From contig CAIOFV010000157.1 in assembly GCA_903857665.1 (NCBI GenBank), positions 1 through 64,000 of the forward strand: a stretch of DNA of 64,000 nt. Direction: 5' to 3'. The stretch's first letter is position 1; each line of letters opens with the position of its first letter. This DNA comes from an uncultured Myxococcales bacterium. GTDB lineage: Bacteria; Myxococcota_A; UBA9042; DTJE01. Both the position numbers and the translations under genes were made by a program. Under the pieces are notes generated by a model. That model made no database searches. It saw only the letters and a list, made by a program, of their open reading frames with translations, and was not told the origin of the DNA. Positions 1-8,600 of the stretch are shown here, piece by piece.

Positions 1-41
1 GACTCCTCGGCCTGCGTCGTGCGCACCTCGAACTTCGTCAT
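1..41 (-). CDS. 5' end of an unidentified minus-strand gene, cut by the window edge
   Basis: Reading leftward from ATG at 41 gives MTKFEVRTTQAEE before the sequence leaves the window, so only 13 codons are visible. A GGGGAG ribosome site lies at 51-56, nine bases before the ATG. A TACACT -10-like hexamer preceded by TG lies on the same strand at 68-73. The protein cannot be identified from so few residues. The start is believable because of the ribosome site and because the neighbouring gene at 107 diverges from it. Confidence 0.55.
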   Translation of the reverse strand, partial: MTKFEVRTTQAEE

Positions 42-106
42 CGCTTGCGACTCCCCTGACGGCGCCGAGTGTAGCAGAATCGATCCCGCGGTCGTACACT
101 GGGTCC

Positions 107-598
107 GTGAAACCGTCAGACTCGCCGTGGATCCTGCTGGACCTCGTCGCCCGGGACCTCGCTTCCGTTCTGGAAGGGGAATCCCTGCCGCGGGACCGGC
201 GCCCCGAGGCACGCCGCCTGCTGATGGCGGCGTGGCTGCTCCTGAAGGGCCGCCGGACGGCCGCCGCCCGCAAGGCCGCGCTCACCCTGGCCCGGCGGCT
301 GGACGGCCTGGTGGCGGGCGCGATGCAGCACGGGTCCGCCGGTTCGGGCGCCCTGCCCCGGACCGACCGACTGGGGATCGCCGACCGGCTCCTCGCGTCG
401 CCCCGATCGCCCTTGCAGGAGCGCCTGTCCGCACTGGAGGGTTCGATCGACGCGCTGGCGCGGAAGACCCTTCGCATGGTAGAACACGCCGAAGCGGAGG
501 CCCGCAGGGCCGGCGTCGCCCCGCGGCATGCCGGCAGCACGCCGGCCGAGGGAGGTCGCCAGAACCTGGAACTGGTCTGGGGCGAAACCGAATCCTGA
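107..598 (+). CDS. Hypothetical protein, 163 aa
   Basis: The frame opens with GTG at 107 and has the strong G/C third-position bias of the real genes here. The product is predicted soluble and largely helical, rich in Ala, Arg and Leu, with a likely coiled-coil stretch in the second half (about residues 100-135) and no signal peptide or membrane segment. I recognise no family. No Shine-Dalgarno sequence precedes the GTG. Instead a TACACT hexamer at 95-100 ends six bases before it, so the mRNA may begin at or near the start codon. The gene ends 22 bases before a small membrane-protein gene and may be transcribed with it. Confidence 0.6.
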   Translation: MKPSDSPWILLDLVARDLASVLEGESLPRDRRPEARRLLMAAWLLLKGRRTAAARKAALTLARRLDGLVAGAMQHGSAGSGALPRTDRLGIADRLLASPRSPLQERLSALEGSIDALARKTLRMVEHAEAEARRAGVAPRHAGSTPAEGGRQNLELVWGETES

Positions 599-620
599 CG
601 GTCGCCTTCGGAGGACTCAC

Positions 621-854
621 GTGAGCGAAGAGCACGAGCATTCGGACGTCCTGGTCCCCCATTCGAAGCGGGACATGAAGCGAGTGGGCCTGGTCATCCT
701 GTCGGCGGGACTCACGATATGCATCCCTGCGTGGCGCTTCTTCTTCATGGGCGCGAACGAGCAGGATGCACACGCCGGTATCGCGTTCGCTGTCGGCGCG
801 GCCCTCCTGCTGGTCGTGGGCGCCGTGATCGAAGTCAAGGCGCGGCGCATGTGA
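621..854 (+). CDS. Small two-helix membrane protein, 77 aa
   Basis: GTG at 621 is preceded by a GGAGGA ribosome site at 609-614. The first 20 residues are polar and charged and include HSKRD. Two hydrophobic segments follow, about residues 22-44 and 50-71, separated by a short acidic loop (ANEQDAH). The end is basic (KARRM). This fits a small inner-membrane hairpin protein with the tail in the cytoplasm. No family is recognised. It lies just after the 163-aa hypothetical gene and converges with the kinase gene that ends at 900. Confidence 0.65.
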   Translation: MSEEHEHSDVLVPHSKRDMKRVGLVILSAGLTICIPAWRFFFMGANEQDAHAGIAFAVGAALLLVVGAVIEVKARRM

Positions 855-888
855 ATCCCGGCCGGGTCTCGCGCGCTGACGCCGGGAT
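855..888. terminator. Hairpin between convergent genes
   Basis: ATCCCGGC at 855-862 and GCCGGGAT at 881-888 form a perfect 8-bp stem around an 18-base loop. It fills the 45-base gap between a plus-strand and a minus-strand stop codon. There is no T tract, so it could slow transcription from both sides but is not a classical intrinsic terminator. Confidence 0.45.
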
Positions 889-899
889 CCGCCCGCCGC

Positions 900-2582
900 C
901 TACTCGAACCGCACCGTCACCACTTCACGGGCCCCTGCCGCCAGGTCCCGGGTCACGACCTGCGTCCCCAGCGTCGGATGGCGGAACTCGATCCGGTGGC
1001 TGCCCGCCGGCGCCTTGAATCCCAGGATGGGCGTCCGGCCCGCGACACGGCCGTCCACGACCACCTCCGCCCAGGGATGGGCGTTCAGCGCCAGGGTACC
1101 GAACGCCGGGTCCTGCCCGGCAGGGCCGGAGGGTGACGCGAACCGGCTCGCCGTGGCCGCCGGCGGCTCAGGCGCGACCGCTGGGACGGCCTCCCCCGCC
1201 GACAGGCGGGCCCGCGCCGGCTGCGAGGGGGACGACGGGTCGCGAGCCGCCCTGGGCGATGCCGCCCGTTCGTCCGCAGCGCGGGGGCCGTCCGCGACGC
1301 GCCGCGGATCGGGGTTCGACGCCACCGCAGGCGCCGTGACCGGGACCGGCACGGGCGATGCCGATCCCGCAGTTGAAGGAGGTCCCGCGGTCGCTTCCGA
1401 AGGCGTGCTCGATTCCCGGATCCCCGAGGAAGCAGTCGCCGCGCCTGCCACCGGGGCCCTCGGCCCATCCCCGCCACCGTCATCCGTCCCGGTCCGTGGA
1501 ACCAGCAGTCCCGCCGCAGTCGCCAGCCCGGCCGCCAGCCCGACCGCGATCGCTCCCGCCGCCAGCCAGCCGGGGCGGCGCCGCTGCGACCTCGGCCCCG
1601 GCGTGGCCTCCCCTTCCCCCGGGTCCCGGCGCAGACCTTCGTCGCGGGTGGCCAGCGTCTGCGTCGAGTCGCTGGCGGCGTCCCTCGCGACCCGCGTCCG
1701 GTCGCCGTGCCCGTCCTCGTCGAACCCGGCCGCGGCCTCCCTCAGCGCGTCCCCGAACGCCACGATCGTCGGGTAGCGCTCCGCCGGCGACGGCGACAGC
1801 GCCTTCCACAGCACCCTTGAAAGGCCTGGCGGCACGCGCCGTCCCGACTCGCGGAAATCCAGCGCCTCGGGCCGCTCCGACAGCCGGATCAGCAGCCCGC
1901 CGTCGTCCGCCGGCGGGAACGGCCGGCGGCCCGCAAGCAGTTCGAACGTCACCAGCGCCAGCGCGTACTGATCGGCCCGACCGTCCAGGTTCCGCCCCAG
2001 CATCATTTCCGGGGCCACGTACTCCGGGGTGCCGATGAAGGCATCCGACCGCGTCAGATCCGCCAGCTCGGGGTGCGCCTGCCGGTCCGCCAGCAGGATG
2101 CCGAAGTCGATGACCTTCAGGCGTTCGGACCGCGTTCCGGGAGCCACCAGGAACAGGTTCGACGGCTTGACGTCCCGGTGGACCAGCCCCCGGGCATGCG
2201 CCTCGTGCAGGCCCGCCGCCGCTTCCGCCATCCATCGCACCACGTCGGCCAGCGGCATCGGGCGCCCGCGCCGCAGAACGTCCAGCAGGCTGCATCCCTG
2301 CAGGTGCTCCATCACCAGCACCAGGTCCCCGTCGTCATCGACACCGAAATCATGGTACGTCACGACATTCGGGTGGTTGATGCCGGCCACCAGCAAGGCT
2401 TCGCGACGGAAGCGTTCCCGGGCGCCTTCCTCGTCGCGCCGCCCGGGCCGGGACGCCTTGATCGCCACCTCCCGGTCCAGCGCAACCTGCCGTCCCAGGT
2501 AGATGCAACCGAAACCGCCCTCGCCGATGGGGTGCTCCACGCGATATCGCCCCAGCACCCGCTCGCCTGCCTCACCCTTCAC
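900..2582 (-). CDS. Membrane Ser/Thr protein kinase with C-terminal PEGA domain
   Basis: A eukaryotic-like (Hanks-type) kinase of 560 aa. The N-terminal kinase domain has the glycine loop GEGGFG, the VAIK lysine, the catalytic loop HRDVKPSN, DFG and the APE motif, so all catalytic residues are present. A Pro/Ala/Asp-rich linker, one membrane helix (about residues 337-360) and a long low-complexity extracytoplasmic stretch follow. The last ~70 residues form a PEGA domain, a small beta domain common in surface proteins. The start is taken as GTG at 2582 because GGGAGG sits just upstream; the open frame continues to 2777 but that extension is not kinase-like. The domain order suggests envelope sensing, but the ligand is unknown. 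Confidence 0.9.
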   Translation of the reverse strand: MKGEAGERVLGRYRVEHPIGEGGFGCIYLGRQVALDREVAIKASRPGRRDEEGARERFRREALLVAGINHPNVVTYHDFGVDDDGDLVLVMEHLQGCSLLDVLRRGRPMPLADVVRWMAEAAAGLHEAHARGLVHRDVKPSNLFLVAPGTRSERLKVIDFGILLADRQAHPELADLTRSDAFIGTPEYVAPEMMLGRNLDGRADQYALALVTFELLAGRRPFPPADDGGLLIRLSERPEALDFRESGRRVPPGLSRVLWKALSPSPAERYPTIVAFGDALREAAAGFDEDGHGDRTRVARDAASDSTQTLATRDEGLRRDPGEGEATPGPRSQRRRPGWLAAGAIAVGLAAGLATAAGLLVPRTGTDDGGGDGPRAPVAGAATASSGIRESSTPSEATAGPPSTAGSASPVPVPVTAPAVASNPDPRRVADGPRAADERAASPRAARDPSSPSQPARARLSAGEAVPAVAPEPPAATASRFASPSGPAGQDPAFGTLALNAHPWAEVVVDGRVAGRTPILGFKAPAGSHRIEFRHPTLGTQVVTRDLAAGAREVVTVRFE

Positions 2583-2808
2583 GATCTCCGCCTCCCATCC
2601 GGCAACCCGCGCACCGCTTCCGCCCCGCCACCACACCCTCGCGTCGGCCCTGTTTCCCGGACCTTGGAGGATCGCGCTGGAATATTGCGTCGTCGTTCGG
2701 CATTCATTGTTTCGGATGGGGTCCCATGGCAGGTACTCCGGTGGACATGTTTTCCTCCTTCTTGATTCCTCAAACACCCCATTCTTTTCTTCCGGGGGCC
2801 TGCCTCTC

Positions 2809-3309
2809 CTACTCCTTCCGCATCATCCGCAGGGCGTCGGTCAGCGAGGGCCCGCCCTGCCCCGCGTAGGCGATCGTCCCGTCCGCCCCCACCACGACGA
2901 CCGACGGGACCACCCGCACCCCGTAGGCCTGCCAGGCCGGCCCGGCGCGACCCGCGGCCGCGATCGGGTACCCGTGGCCCTTCAGCCAGGCTCCGACGTG
3001 CGGCGCGTCCTCGTCGCTCAGCAGCAGCACTTTCATCCCCGGCCGTTCCGCCAGCGCCCGGGCGACCTCGGGCAACTCGGCGCGGCACGACGGGCACCAG
3101 GTCGCGAAGAACACCAGGGCCACCGGTGCCCCCTTGAAGGCCTCCAGCGACCACGTCCCGTCGCCCCAGGCGTCCGGCAACGTGAACGCGGGGGCGGGGG
3201 TCCCGACGGCGGGCAGCGTCGAGCAGCCGCCGGACGTGGTCCGCACCAGCACCGCGACCGCCAGCCCCAGCACGACCCACCGGATCACGGTCGCCAGTCG
3301 ATCCCTCAC
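2809..3309 (-). CDS. TlpA/ResA-type thiol-disulfide oxidoreductase
   Basis: A 166-aa membrane-anchored thioredoxin-fold protein. One hydrophobic segment (about residues 7-22) precedes the redox domain. The active site WCPSC has cysteines at about residues 72 and 75, and the cis-proline motif is RVVPSVVVV. Family members reduce extracytoplasmic disulfides, for example in cytochrome c maturation. A Cys at about residue 29 after GG could be a lipid-attachment site, but the lipobox is poor. GTG at 3309 is chosen because it precedes the hydrophobic segment closely; a G-rich run lies directly upstream. The DsbA-like gene starting at 3445 diverges from it, so the two form a thiol-redox locus. Confidence 0.85.
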   Translation of the reverse strand: MRDRLATVIRWVVLGLAVAVLVRTTSGGCSTLPAVGTPAPAFTLPDAWGDGTWSLEAFKGAPVALVFFATWCPSCRAELPEVARALAERPGMKVLLLSDEDAPHVGAWLKGHGYPIAAAGRAGPAWQAYGVRVVPSVVVVGADGTIAYAGQGGPSLTDALRMMRKE

Positions 3310-3389
3310 TGCCCCCCCCCCCAACGCCCGGCGCTCGCATCGAACCGCCCTGCGCGACCAAGGGAATATCGGTCATCCACGCGGATTTC

Positions 3390-3417
3390 TTGATCCCGCG
3401 GGAGGCCGCATGATAAG
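3390..3417 (+). promoter_or_regulatory. Putative sigma70 promoter of the DsbA-like gene
   Basis: TTGATC at 3390-3395 and GATAAG at 3412-3417 are 16 bases apart, matching four of six bases at each element. The start point would be near 3424, leaving a leader of about 20 bases that contains the GGAGG at 3436-3440. Confidence 0.45.
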
Positions 3418-3444
3418 CATCAATCTGTTCGATTGGGAGGATTC

Positions 3445-4347
3445 ATGAAATCGGCAGCCATCGTCGTCGGGTTCCTGTTCGTGGCCGCAGGCTTCTTCGC
3501 GCTGGGACGCTTCACGGCATCCGGCACTGGGTCGCCGTCCCCCGCCCCTGCGGCCCAGGTCGCCCCTGCGCCGACGCCCACGCCCCAGGCACCCAAACCG
3601 CCGCAGCAACAGCCCCCCGCGCCGGGCCAGCCCCCGGCGATCTTCCGCGTGGAAGGTGACCGGCAGCCCCCCCCGGCACAGGCGCCGCAGTACCCGGTCC
3701 CGCCCGGCACGAAGCTCGCGACCGATCCCAGCCCGTCCAAGGGACCGTCGAACGCCAAGGTCATCGTGCTGGAGGTGTCCGACTTCCAGTGCCCCGTCTG
3801 CAAGCGCGCCTACGAACCCCTGCGCGCCCTGGCCGACGACTTCCCGGGACAGGTCCGGATGGTCTTCAAGCAGAACCCGCTGGACATGCATCGCAACGCC
3901 TGGAACGCCGCCGCCGCGTCGATCGCGGCGCTGCGCCAGGGCAGGTTCGACGCGTATGCCGACCTCCTGTTCCAGAACCAGGGCTCGCTGGACGAACCTT
4001 CGCTGATGCGCTTCGCCCAGCAGGCCGGCATGGACGTCGCGAAGTTCCGCAAGGACTACGAGGACGCCACGGTTCGCGCGAGGGCCAAGGCCGAGGGGGC
4101 CGCCGCGACCGACATGGGCGCCCAGGGGACGCCCTCGTTCTTCATCAACGGCCAGATGCAGGTAGGCTGGGCGTCCTACGACTCCATCAAGCAGATGGTC
4201 CAGCGCGAAATCGGCGCGGTCGATGGCCTGGTGGCCCAGGGCAAGTCCCTGAAGGACGCCCGCATCGAGCGCGTCCGGGCGAACCTCACGGACAAGGCGG
4301 CGGCATTTCTAGGGTCCCCGCTGGCATCCGAGTTCCTGCAGCCTTGA
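3445..4347 (+). CDS. DsbA-like thioredoxin-fold protein, membrane anchored
   Basis: A 300-aa protein with an N-terminal signal anchor (about residues 4-20), then a Pro/Ala/Gln-rich linker to about residue 85, then a DsbA-type domain. The active site is CPVC (Cys116 and Cys119) in SDFQCPVCKR. The cis-proline loop is GTPSFFING. The helical insert is typical of DsbA/DsbG and of the fold seen in bacterial 'thioredoxin_4' proteins. It probably oxidises or isomerises disulfides outside the cytoplasm, useful in an organism with so many Cys-rich lipoproteins. ATG at 3445 has a perfect GGAGG five bases upstream. It diverges from a TlpA-like gene. Confidence 0.88.
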   Translation: MKSAAIVVGFLFVAAGFFALGRFTASGTGSPSPAPAAQVAPAPTPTPQAPKPPQQQPPAPGQPPAIFRVEGDRQPPPAQAPQYPVPPGTKLATDPSPSKGPSNAKVIVLEVSDFQCPVCKRAYEPLRALADDFPGQVRMVFKQNPLDMHRNAWNAAAASIAALRQGRFDAYADLLFQNQGSLDEPSLMRFAQQAGMDVAKFRKDYEDATVRARAKAEGAAATDMGAQGTPSFFINGQMQVGWASYDSIKQMVQREIGAVDGLVAQGKSLKDARIERVRANLTDKAAAFLGSPLASEFLQP

Positions 4348-4413
4348 TTTTCCCCGTTGCGTGACCATTCTTTCCGGCAGTTGCCCACACCGGGCGCGAC
4401 GGAGCCTGACAAC

Positions 4414-6909
4414 ATGTCTACAAAGACCAAGAAGCCCGAAGGCGAAGACCCGCTGCAGACGTTGGCGTCGCTGCCGATCCTCCCCCTCCGGAATTCCGTG
4501 CTGTTTCCCGGCCTGGTGATGCCCCTGGTCATCGGACGGGAAAAGACGCTGCGGTTGCTGGACGTGGCTGCCGGCAAGGACGATCCCATCGGCGTCTTGA
4601 CCCAGAAGGACAAGGACGTCCACGACCCGAACCCGGAAGACCTGTACCTGATGGGCACGACGGCCCGCATCCTGCGCATCGTCCGCGAGCGCGAGCAGGG
4701 CGTCGATATCGTGGTACAGGGCATCCAGCGGTTCCAGGTCAGCAAGTTCACGCAGACCGCGCCGTTCCTGTCGGCCAGCGTGACGCTGGTGCCGGAAGAG
4801 GACCGCAAGGACGTCGAAACCGAAGCGCTGATGCGGACGCTGAAGTCGCTGACGACCGAGGTCCTTACGCTGATCCCCGAAATGCCCTCCAGCGCGGGCG
4901 ACATGGTCGACCAGGTCGAATCGCCGTCCCGGCTGGTGTACCTGATCGCGTCGAACCTGCCGATCAGCACGGAAGAAAAGATGCAGATCCTGGGGATGAC
5001 CGACGTGGCGGACGCCATGCGGACCACCCTCAAGATCCTGCACCACCACCTGGAAGTGCTGCGGGTCACGCAGAAGATCAACACGGAAGTGAAGGGCGAA
5101 CTGAACAAGAGCCAGCGCGAGTACCTGCTGCGCCAGCAGATCAAGGCGATCCAGAAGGAACTGGGCGAACTGGAAGACGACGGCGACGTGCTGGACGAAC
5201 TGCAGGAGAAACTGGTCAAGATGGCCCTTCCAGACGAGGTCCGGAAGGTTGCAGAAAAGGAGATGCGGCGCCTGCGCTCCATCCAGCCGTCCTCGCCGGA
5301 GTACACCGTCGCGCGGACCTACCTGGACTGGATCTGCGAGCTGCCGTGGGGCGTGGCGACGCCCGACAACCTGGACGTGCCGCACGCGCGCCAGGTGCTG
5401 GACGAAGACCACTACGACCTGGACAAGATCAAGAAGCGCATCCTGGAGTACCTCGCGGTGTCCAAGCTGCGGAACAACCTGCGCGGGCCGATCCTGTGCC
5501 TGGTGGGACCGCCCGGCGTGGGCAAGACGTCGCTGGGCCAGTCCGTGGCGCGCGCGCTGGGCCGCAAGTTCGTGCACGTCAGCCTCGGCGGCGTGCGGGA
5601 CGAGGCGGAAATCCGCGGGCACCGGCGCACCTACATCGGCGCGCTGCCCGGCAAGATCATCCAGAGCCTGAAGCGGGCGGAGTCGAAGAACCCCGTCTTC
5701 ATGATGGACGAAATCGACAAGCTGGGCCGCGACTGGCGCGGCGATCCCACCAGCGCGCTGCTGGAAGTGCTGGACCCGGAACAGAACCACAGTTTCATGG
5801 ACCACTACCTGGACGTGCCGTTCGACCTGTCGTCCATCCTGTTCATCACGACGGCCAACGTGACCGACACGATCCCGCCGCCGCTGCTGGACCGCATGGA
5901 ACTGCTGGAACTGCCCGGGTACACGCCGGAAGAAAAGATTGCCATCGCCCGGCGCCACCTGTTGCCCAAGCAGATCAAGGAGCACGGCCTGACCGAAGCC
6001 CAGGTCCCGCTGACCGACAAGCACATTCTGTACGCGCTGGACCACTGGACCCGCGAGGCGGGCGTGCGCAACCTGGAGCGCGTGATGGCCGGCATCTGCC
6101 GAGGCATCGCGGTGAAGGTCGTCGAGGGCACGTGGGCGGAAGGCCAGCAACTGTCCGAAGAAATCATCAACGATTTCCTGGGGCCGGAGCAGTTCGCCCC
6201 CGACAGCGTCGAGCGGACCGAAAGCCCCGGCATCGCGACGGGCCTGGCGTGGACGTCCACCGGCGGCGAGATCCTGTACATCGAAGCCTCCAAGATGGCC
6301 GGCAAGGGCCGTCTGAAGTTGACCGGCCAGTTGGGCGACGTGATGAAGGAATCCGCACAGATCGCCCTGTCGTACCTCCAGAGCAACGCCCTGGCGTTCG
6401 GCGTGGACGACCGGCAGTTCGAAACCAACGACCTGCACATCCACGTGCCGGCCGGCGCGATCCCGAAGGACGGGCCGTCCGCGGGCGTGACGATGTTCAC
6501 CGCGCTGTTCTCGCTGATGACGGGCCGCAAGGTCCGCGGCGACACGGCGATGACCGGCGAAATCACGCTGCGCGGGCTGATCCTGCCCGTCGGCGGCATC
6601 AAGAACAAGGTGCTCGCGGCCCAGCGAGGCGGGGTCAACCGCATCGTCCTGCCGGAACGGAACCGCAAGGACCTGCAGGAAATCCCCGAGCAGATCCGGC
6701 GCGAGATGGAATTCGTGTTCGTCCGGAAGATGGACGAACTGCTGCTGCAGGTCATCGAGCGCAAGGAGGGCGAGGACCTGTTCAAGGCGCCGCTCCGTGC
6801 GCCCGAAAGCGATCTGCCCGCCCGGGCCCGCGTCGAGGACGACGAGGAAGTGCCGGAAGTCCGCAAGCCCGAGGTCCTCGAGGATCTGCCCCCCCGCCCG
6901 AGCGTCTGA
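4414..6909 (+). CDS. lon: ATP-dependent Lon protease
   Basis: An 831-aa LonA-type protease. The N-terminal substrate domain starts at LPILPLRNSVLFPG. The AAA+ domain has Walker A GPPGVGKT (about residues 364-371), Walker B FMMDEIDK and the expected sensor regions. The C-terminal protease domain has the catalytic Ser689 in PKDGPSAG and Lys732 in GGIKNKVLAA, 43 residues apart as in E. coli Lon. The tail is acidic and about 45 residues longer than the catalytic core. ATG at 4414 has GGAG about ten bases upstream. It degrades misfolded and regulatory proteins in the cytoplasm. It follows the DsbA-like gene by 66 bases and may be read from the same transcript. Confidence 0.97.
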   Translation: MSTKTKKPEGEDPLQTLASLPILPLRNSVLFPGLVMPLVIGREKTLRLLDVAAGKDDPIGVLTQKDKDVHDPNPEDLYLMGTTARILRIVREREQGVDIVVQGIQRFQVSKFTQTAPFLSASVTLVPEEDRKDVETEALMRTLKSLTTEVLTLIPEMPSSAGDMVDQVESPSRLVYLIASNLPISTEEKMQILGMTDVADAMRTTLKILHHHLEVLRVTQKINTEVKGELNKSQREYLLRQQIKAIQKELGELEDDGDVLDELQEKLVKMALPDEVRKVAEKEMRRLRSIQPSSPEYTVARTYLDWICELPWGVATPDNLDVPHARQVLDEDHYDLDKIKKRILEYLAVSKLRNNLRGPILCLVGPPGVGKTSLGQSVARALGRKFVHVSLGGVRDEAEIRGHRRTYIGALPGKIIQSLKRAESKNPVFMMDEIDKLGRDWRGDPTSALLEVLDPEQNHSFMDHYLDVPFDLSSILFITTANVTDTIPPPLLDRMELLELPGYTPEEKIAIARRHLLPKQIKEHGLTEAQVPLTDKHILYALDHWTREAGVRNLERVMAGICRGIAVKVVEGTWAEGQQLSEEIINDFLGPEQFAPDSVERTESPGIATGLAWTSTGGEILYIEASKMAGKGRLKLTGQLGDVMKESAQIALSYLQSNALAFGVDDRQFETNDLHIHVPAGAIPKDGPSAGVTMFTALFSLMTGRKVRGDTAMTGEITLRGLILPVGGIKNKVLAAQRGGVNRIVLPERNRKDLQEIPEQIRREMEFVFVRKMDELLLQVIERKEGEDLFKAPLRAPESDLPARARVEDDEEVPEVRKPEVLEDLPPRPSV

Positions 6910-7124
6910 TGCCCCCCCGCGCCCCGCCGCCGATGACCCGGATCCGGGGATCGCCCTGCCCGACGCCCGATCCAGGGGACCGGCCGACCCGCCCTGCAGC
7001 ACGTCGCGCGCGGCTCGGCGCTTGCCTGCCCCTCCCCCGCGGCGCACAATGAAACCAGGACATGGATTGGGCCAGACACGCGCGGACGAGTGCGTCCGTT
7101 CCCCTTTCCCTTGAGGAGGCGATC

Positions 7125-8582
7125 ATGGAAGAGCGCTTGATTCGGAATGCGAAGGCGGCGTTGTCGCAGGTGCTGGAATTGCGGGAGGGCGAAACCTTCC
7201 TGGTGGTCACCGACGACGCGACCACGATCGTCGGCGAGGCCTTCCGCACGGCCGCGGAATCCCTGGGCGCACGCCCCTCGTGGTACGTGCTGAGGGAGGG
7301 GGATCGGCCCCTGGACGACATCCCCGAGAGCCTGATGGAACTGATCCCGGACGTGGACGTGGCGGTGACGTGCTTCGCGGGTCGCGTCGAGGAGACGCCG
7401 TTCAGGATCGCGCTGCTGCGGGCGCTGGCGAAGGTGTCCCGACGCATCGGGCACGCGCCCGGGATCACGGTGGAAATGCTCCGCGAGGGCCCGATGGACA
7501 TCGACTACGAGGCGATGGCCATCACTGCGCACGACCTGATCCGGCGATTCGAGGGGGCGGCGCGGGTCACGCTGACGGCGCCGGGGGGGACCCACCTGAC
7601 ACTGGGCATCACCGAACGGCCGTTTTCCACCGACACGGTGATCGCCGACGGAGGCTGGGGCAACCTGCCTTGCGGCGAGATCTGGTGCGCGCCCGTCGAG
7701 GACTCCGTCGATGGCGTTCTGGTGTGCGACGGGTCCATCGGCGACCTGGGCGCGGTCCCATCCCCGGTCACGCTGACGGTGACGAAGGGGCGCGTCACGG
7801 CGATCGAATGCGCCGACGCGGCCTTCCGCGAGCAGGTGATCGCGGCCCTGTCGGTAGATGACGCGGCGGGTGTCGTGGGCGAGCTGGGCATCGGCCTGAA
7901 CCCGGGCGCCCGCATCACGGGCAACCTGCTGGAGGACGAGAAGGCGTCCCGGACCATCCACGTGGCCTTCGGCAACAACGAGGACATGGGGGGCGGGAAG
8001 AACGCGTCGAAGACCCATCGGGACTTCCTGGTCCTTCGACCGACGCTGGAGGTCGCGTACGCGGACGGCCACGACGAACGGCTCCTGGTGGGAGGCGAGG
8101 TGGTCCCGCGACCCGTCACCCGCGATGCCGCCGCGCCACACCGCTTCCACAACGTGCTGGTCGCCGTGGACTACTCGGACGCATCGATTTCGGCGCTGCG
8201 ATGCGCGGACGCCATCGCGCGTCGCGACGACGCCACGCTGACCGTCTGCCACGTGCTGGTGCGCCCGCCGACCATCAGCCCCCTGTTCCCGCAGTACGTG
8301 GCGATGCCGGACCAGGACGGGTCGCGCCAGCAGGAAATCGAGGCGGCCGAACGCCTGGACGACCTGGTCCGCGAGCACACCCCCCGCGCGGCGAACGCCT
8401 ACACGGTCGTGGTGCCCTGGGGCGAGCCGGCCGCCGCGCTGGTGGAACTGGGGGAGCAGCGCGGCGCGGACTTGATCGTGCTGGCCAACCGGGGCACATC
8501 CGCCCTGTCCCAGTGGATGCTGGGCAGCGTCGCCACGTCGGTGGCCGCCAACGCCCGATGCCCGGTGCTTCTGGTGCGCTGA
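7125..8582 (+). CDS. M29-type aminopeptidase fused to a universal stress (UspA) domain
   Basis: A 485-aa two-domain protein. Residues 1 to about 335 resemble the M29 aminopeptidase/thermophilic metalloprotease family. Likely metal ligands are the Glu in NLPCGEIWCAPVED, the Glu in ELGIGLNP, the His in IHVAFGNN, and the His and Asp in KTHRDFLVL. After a short linker, residues 345-485 form a UspA domain, starting NVLVAVDYSDAS and ending with the nucleotide-binding GSVATSVAANARCPVLLV pattern. The two domains are normally separate proteins. ATG at 7125 has GAGGAGG upstream at 7113-7119. The gene is monocistronic or leads the NfeD-slipin pair. The fusion is clear in the sequence; what the Usp part senses is unknown. 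Confidence 0.82.
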   Translation: MEERLIRNAKAALSQVLELREGETFLVVTDDATTIVGEAFRTAAESLGARPSWYVLREGDRPLDDIPESLMELIPDVDVAVTCFAGRVEETPFRIALLRALAKVSRRIGHAPGITVEMLREGPMDIDYEAMAITAHDLIRRFEGAARVTLTAPGGTHLTLGITERPFSTDTVIADGGWGNLPCGEIWCAPVEDSVDGVLVCDGSIGDLGAVPSPVTLTVTKGRVTAIECADAAFREQVIAALSVDDAAGVVGELGIGLNPGARITGNLLEDEKASRTIHVAFGNNEDMGGGKNASKTHRDFLVLRPTLEVAYADGHDERLLVGGEVVPRPVTRDAAAPHRFHNVLVAVDYSDASISALRCADAIARRDDATLTVCHVLVRPPTISPLFPQYVAMPDQDGSRQQEIEAAERLDDLVREHTPRAANAYTVVVPWGEPAAALVELGEQRGADLIVLANRGTSALSQWMLGSVATSVAANARCPVLLVR

Positions 8583-8600
8583 TGTGGTACAACTCCTGAC

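Noticed and set aside
6937-6948. CCCGGATCCGGG palindrome after lon as a terminator
   Set aside because: No loop and no T tract; the 215-base gap to the next gene holds nothing else.
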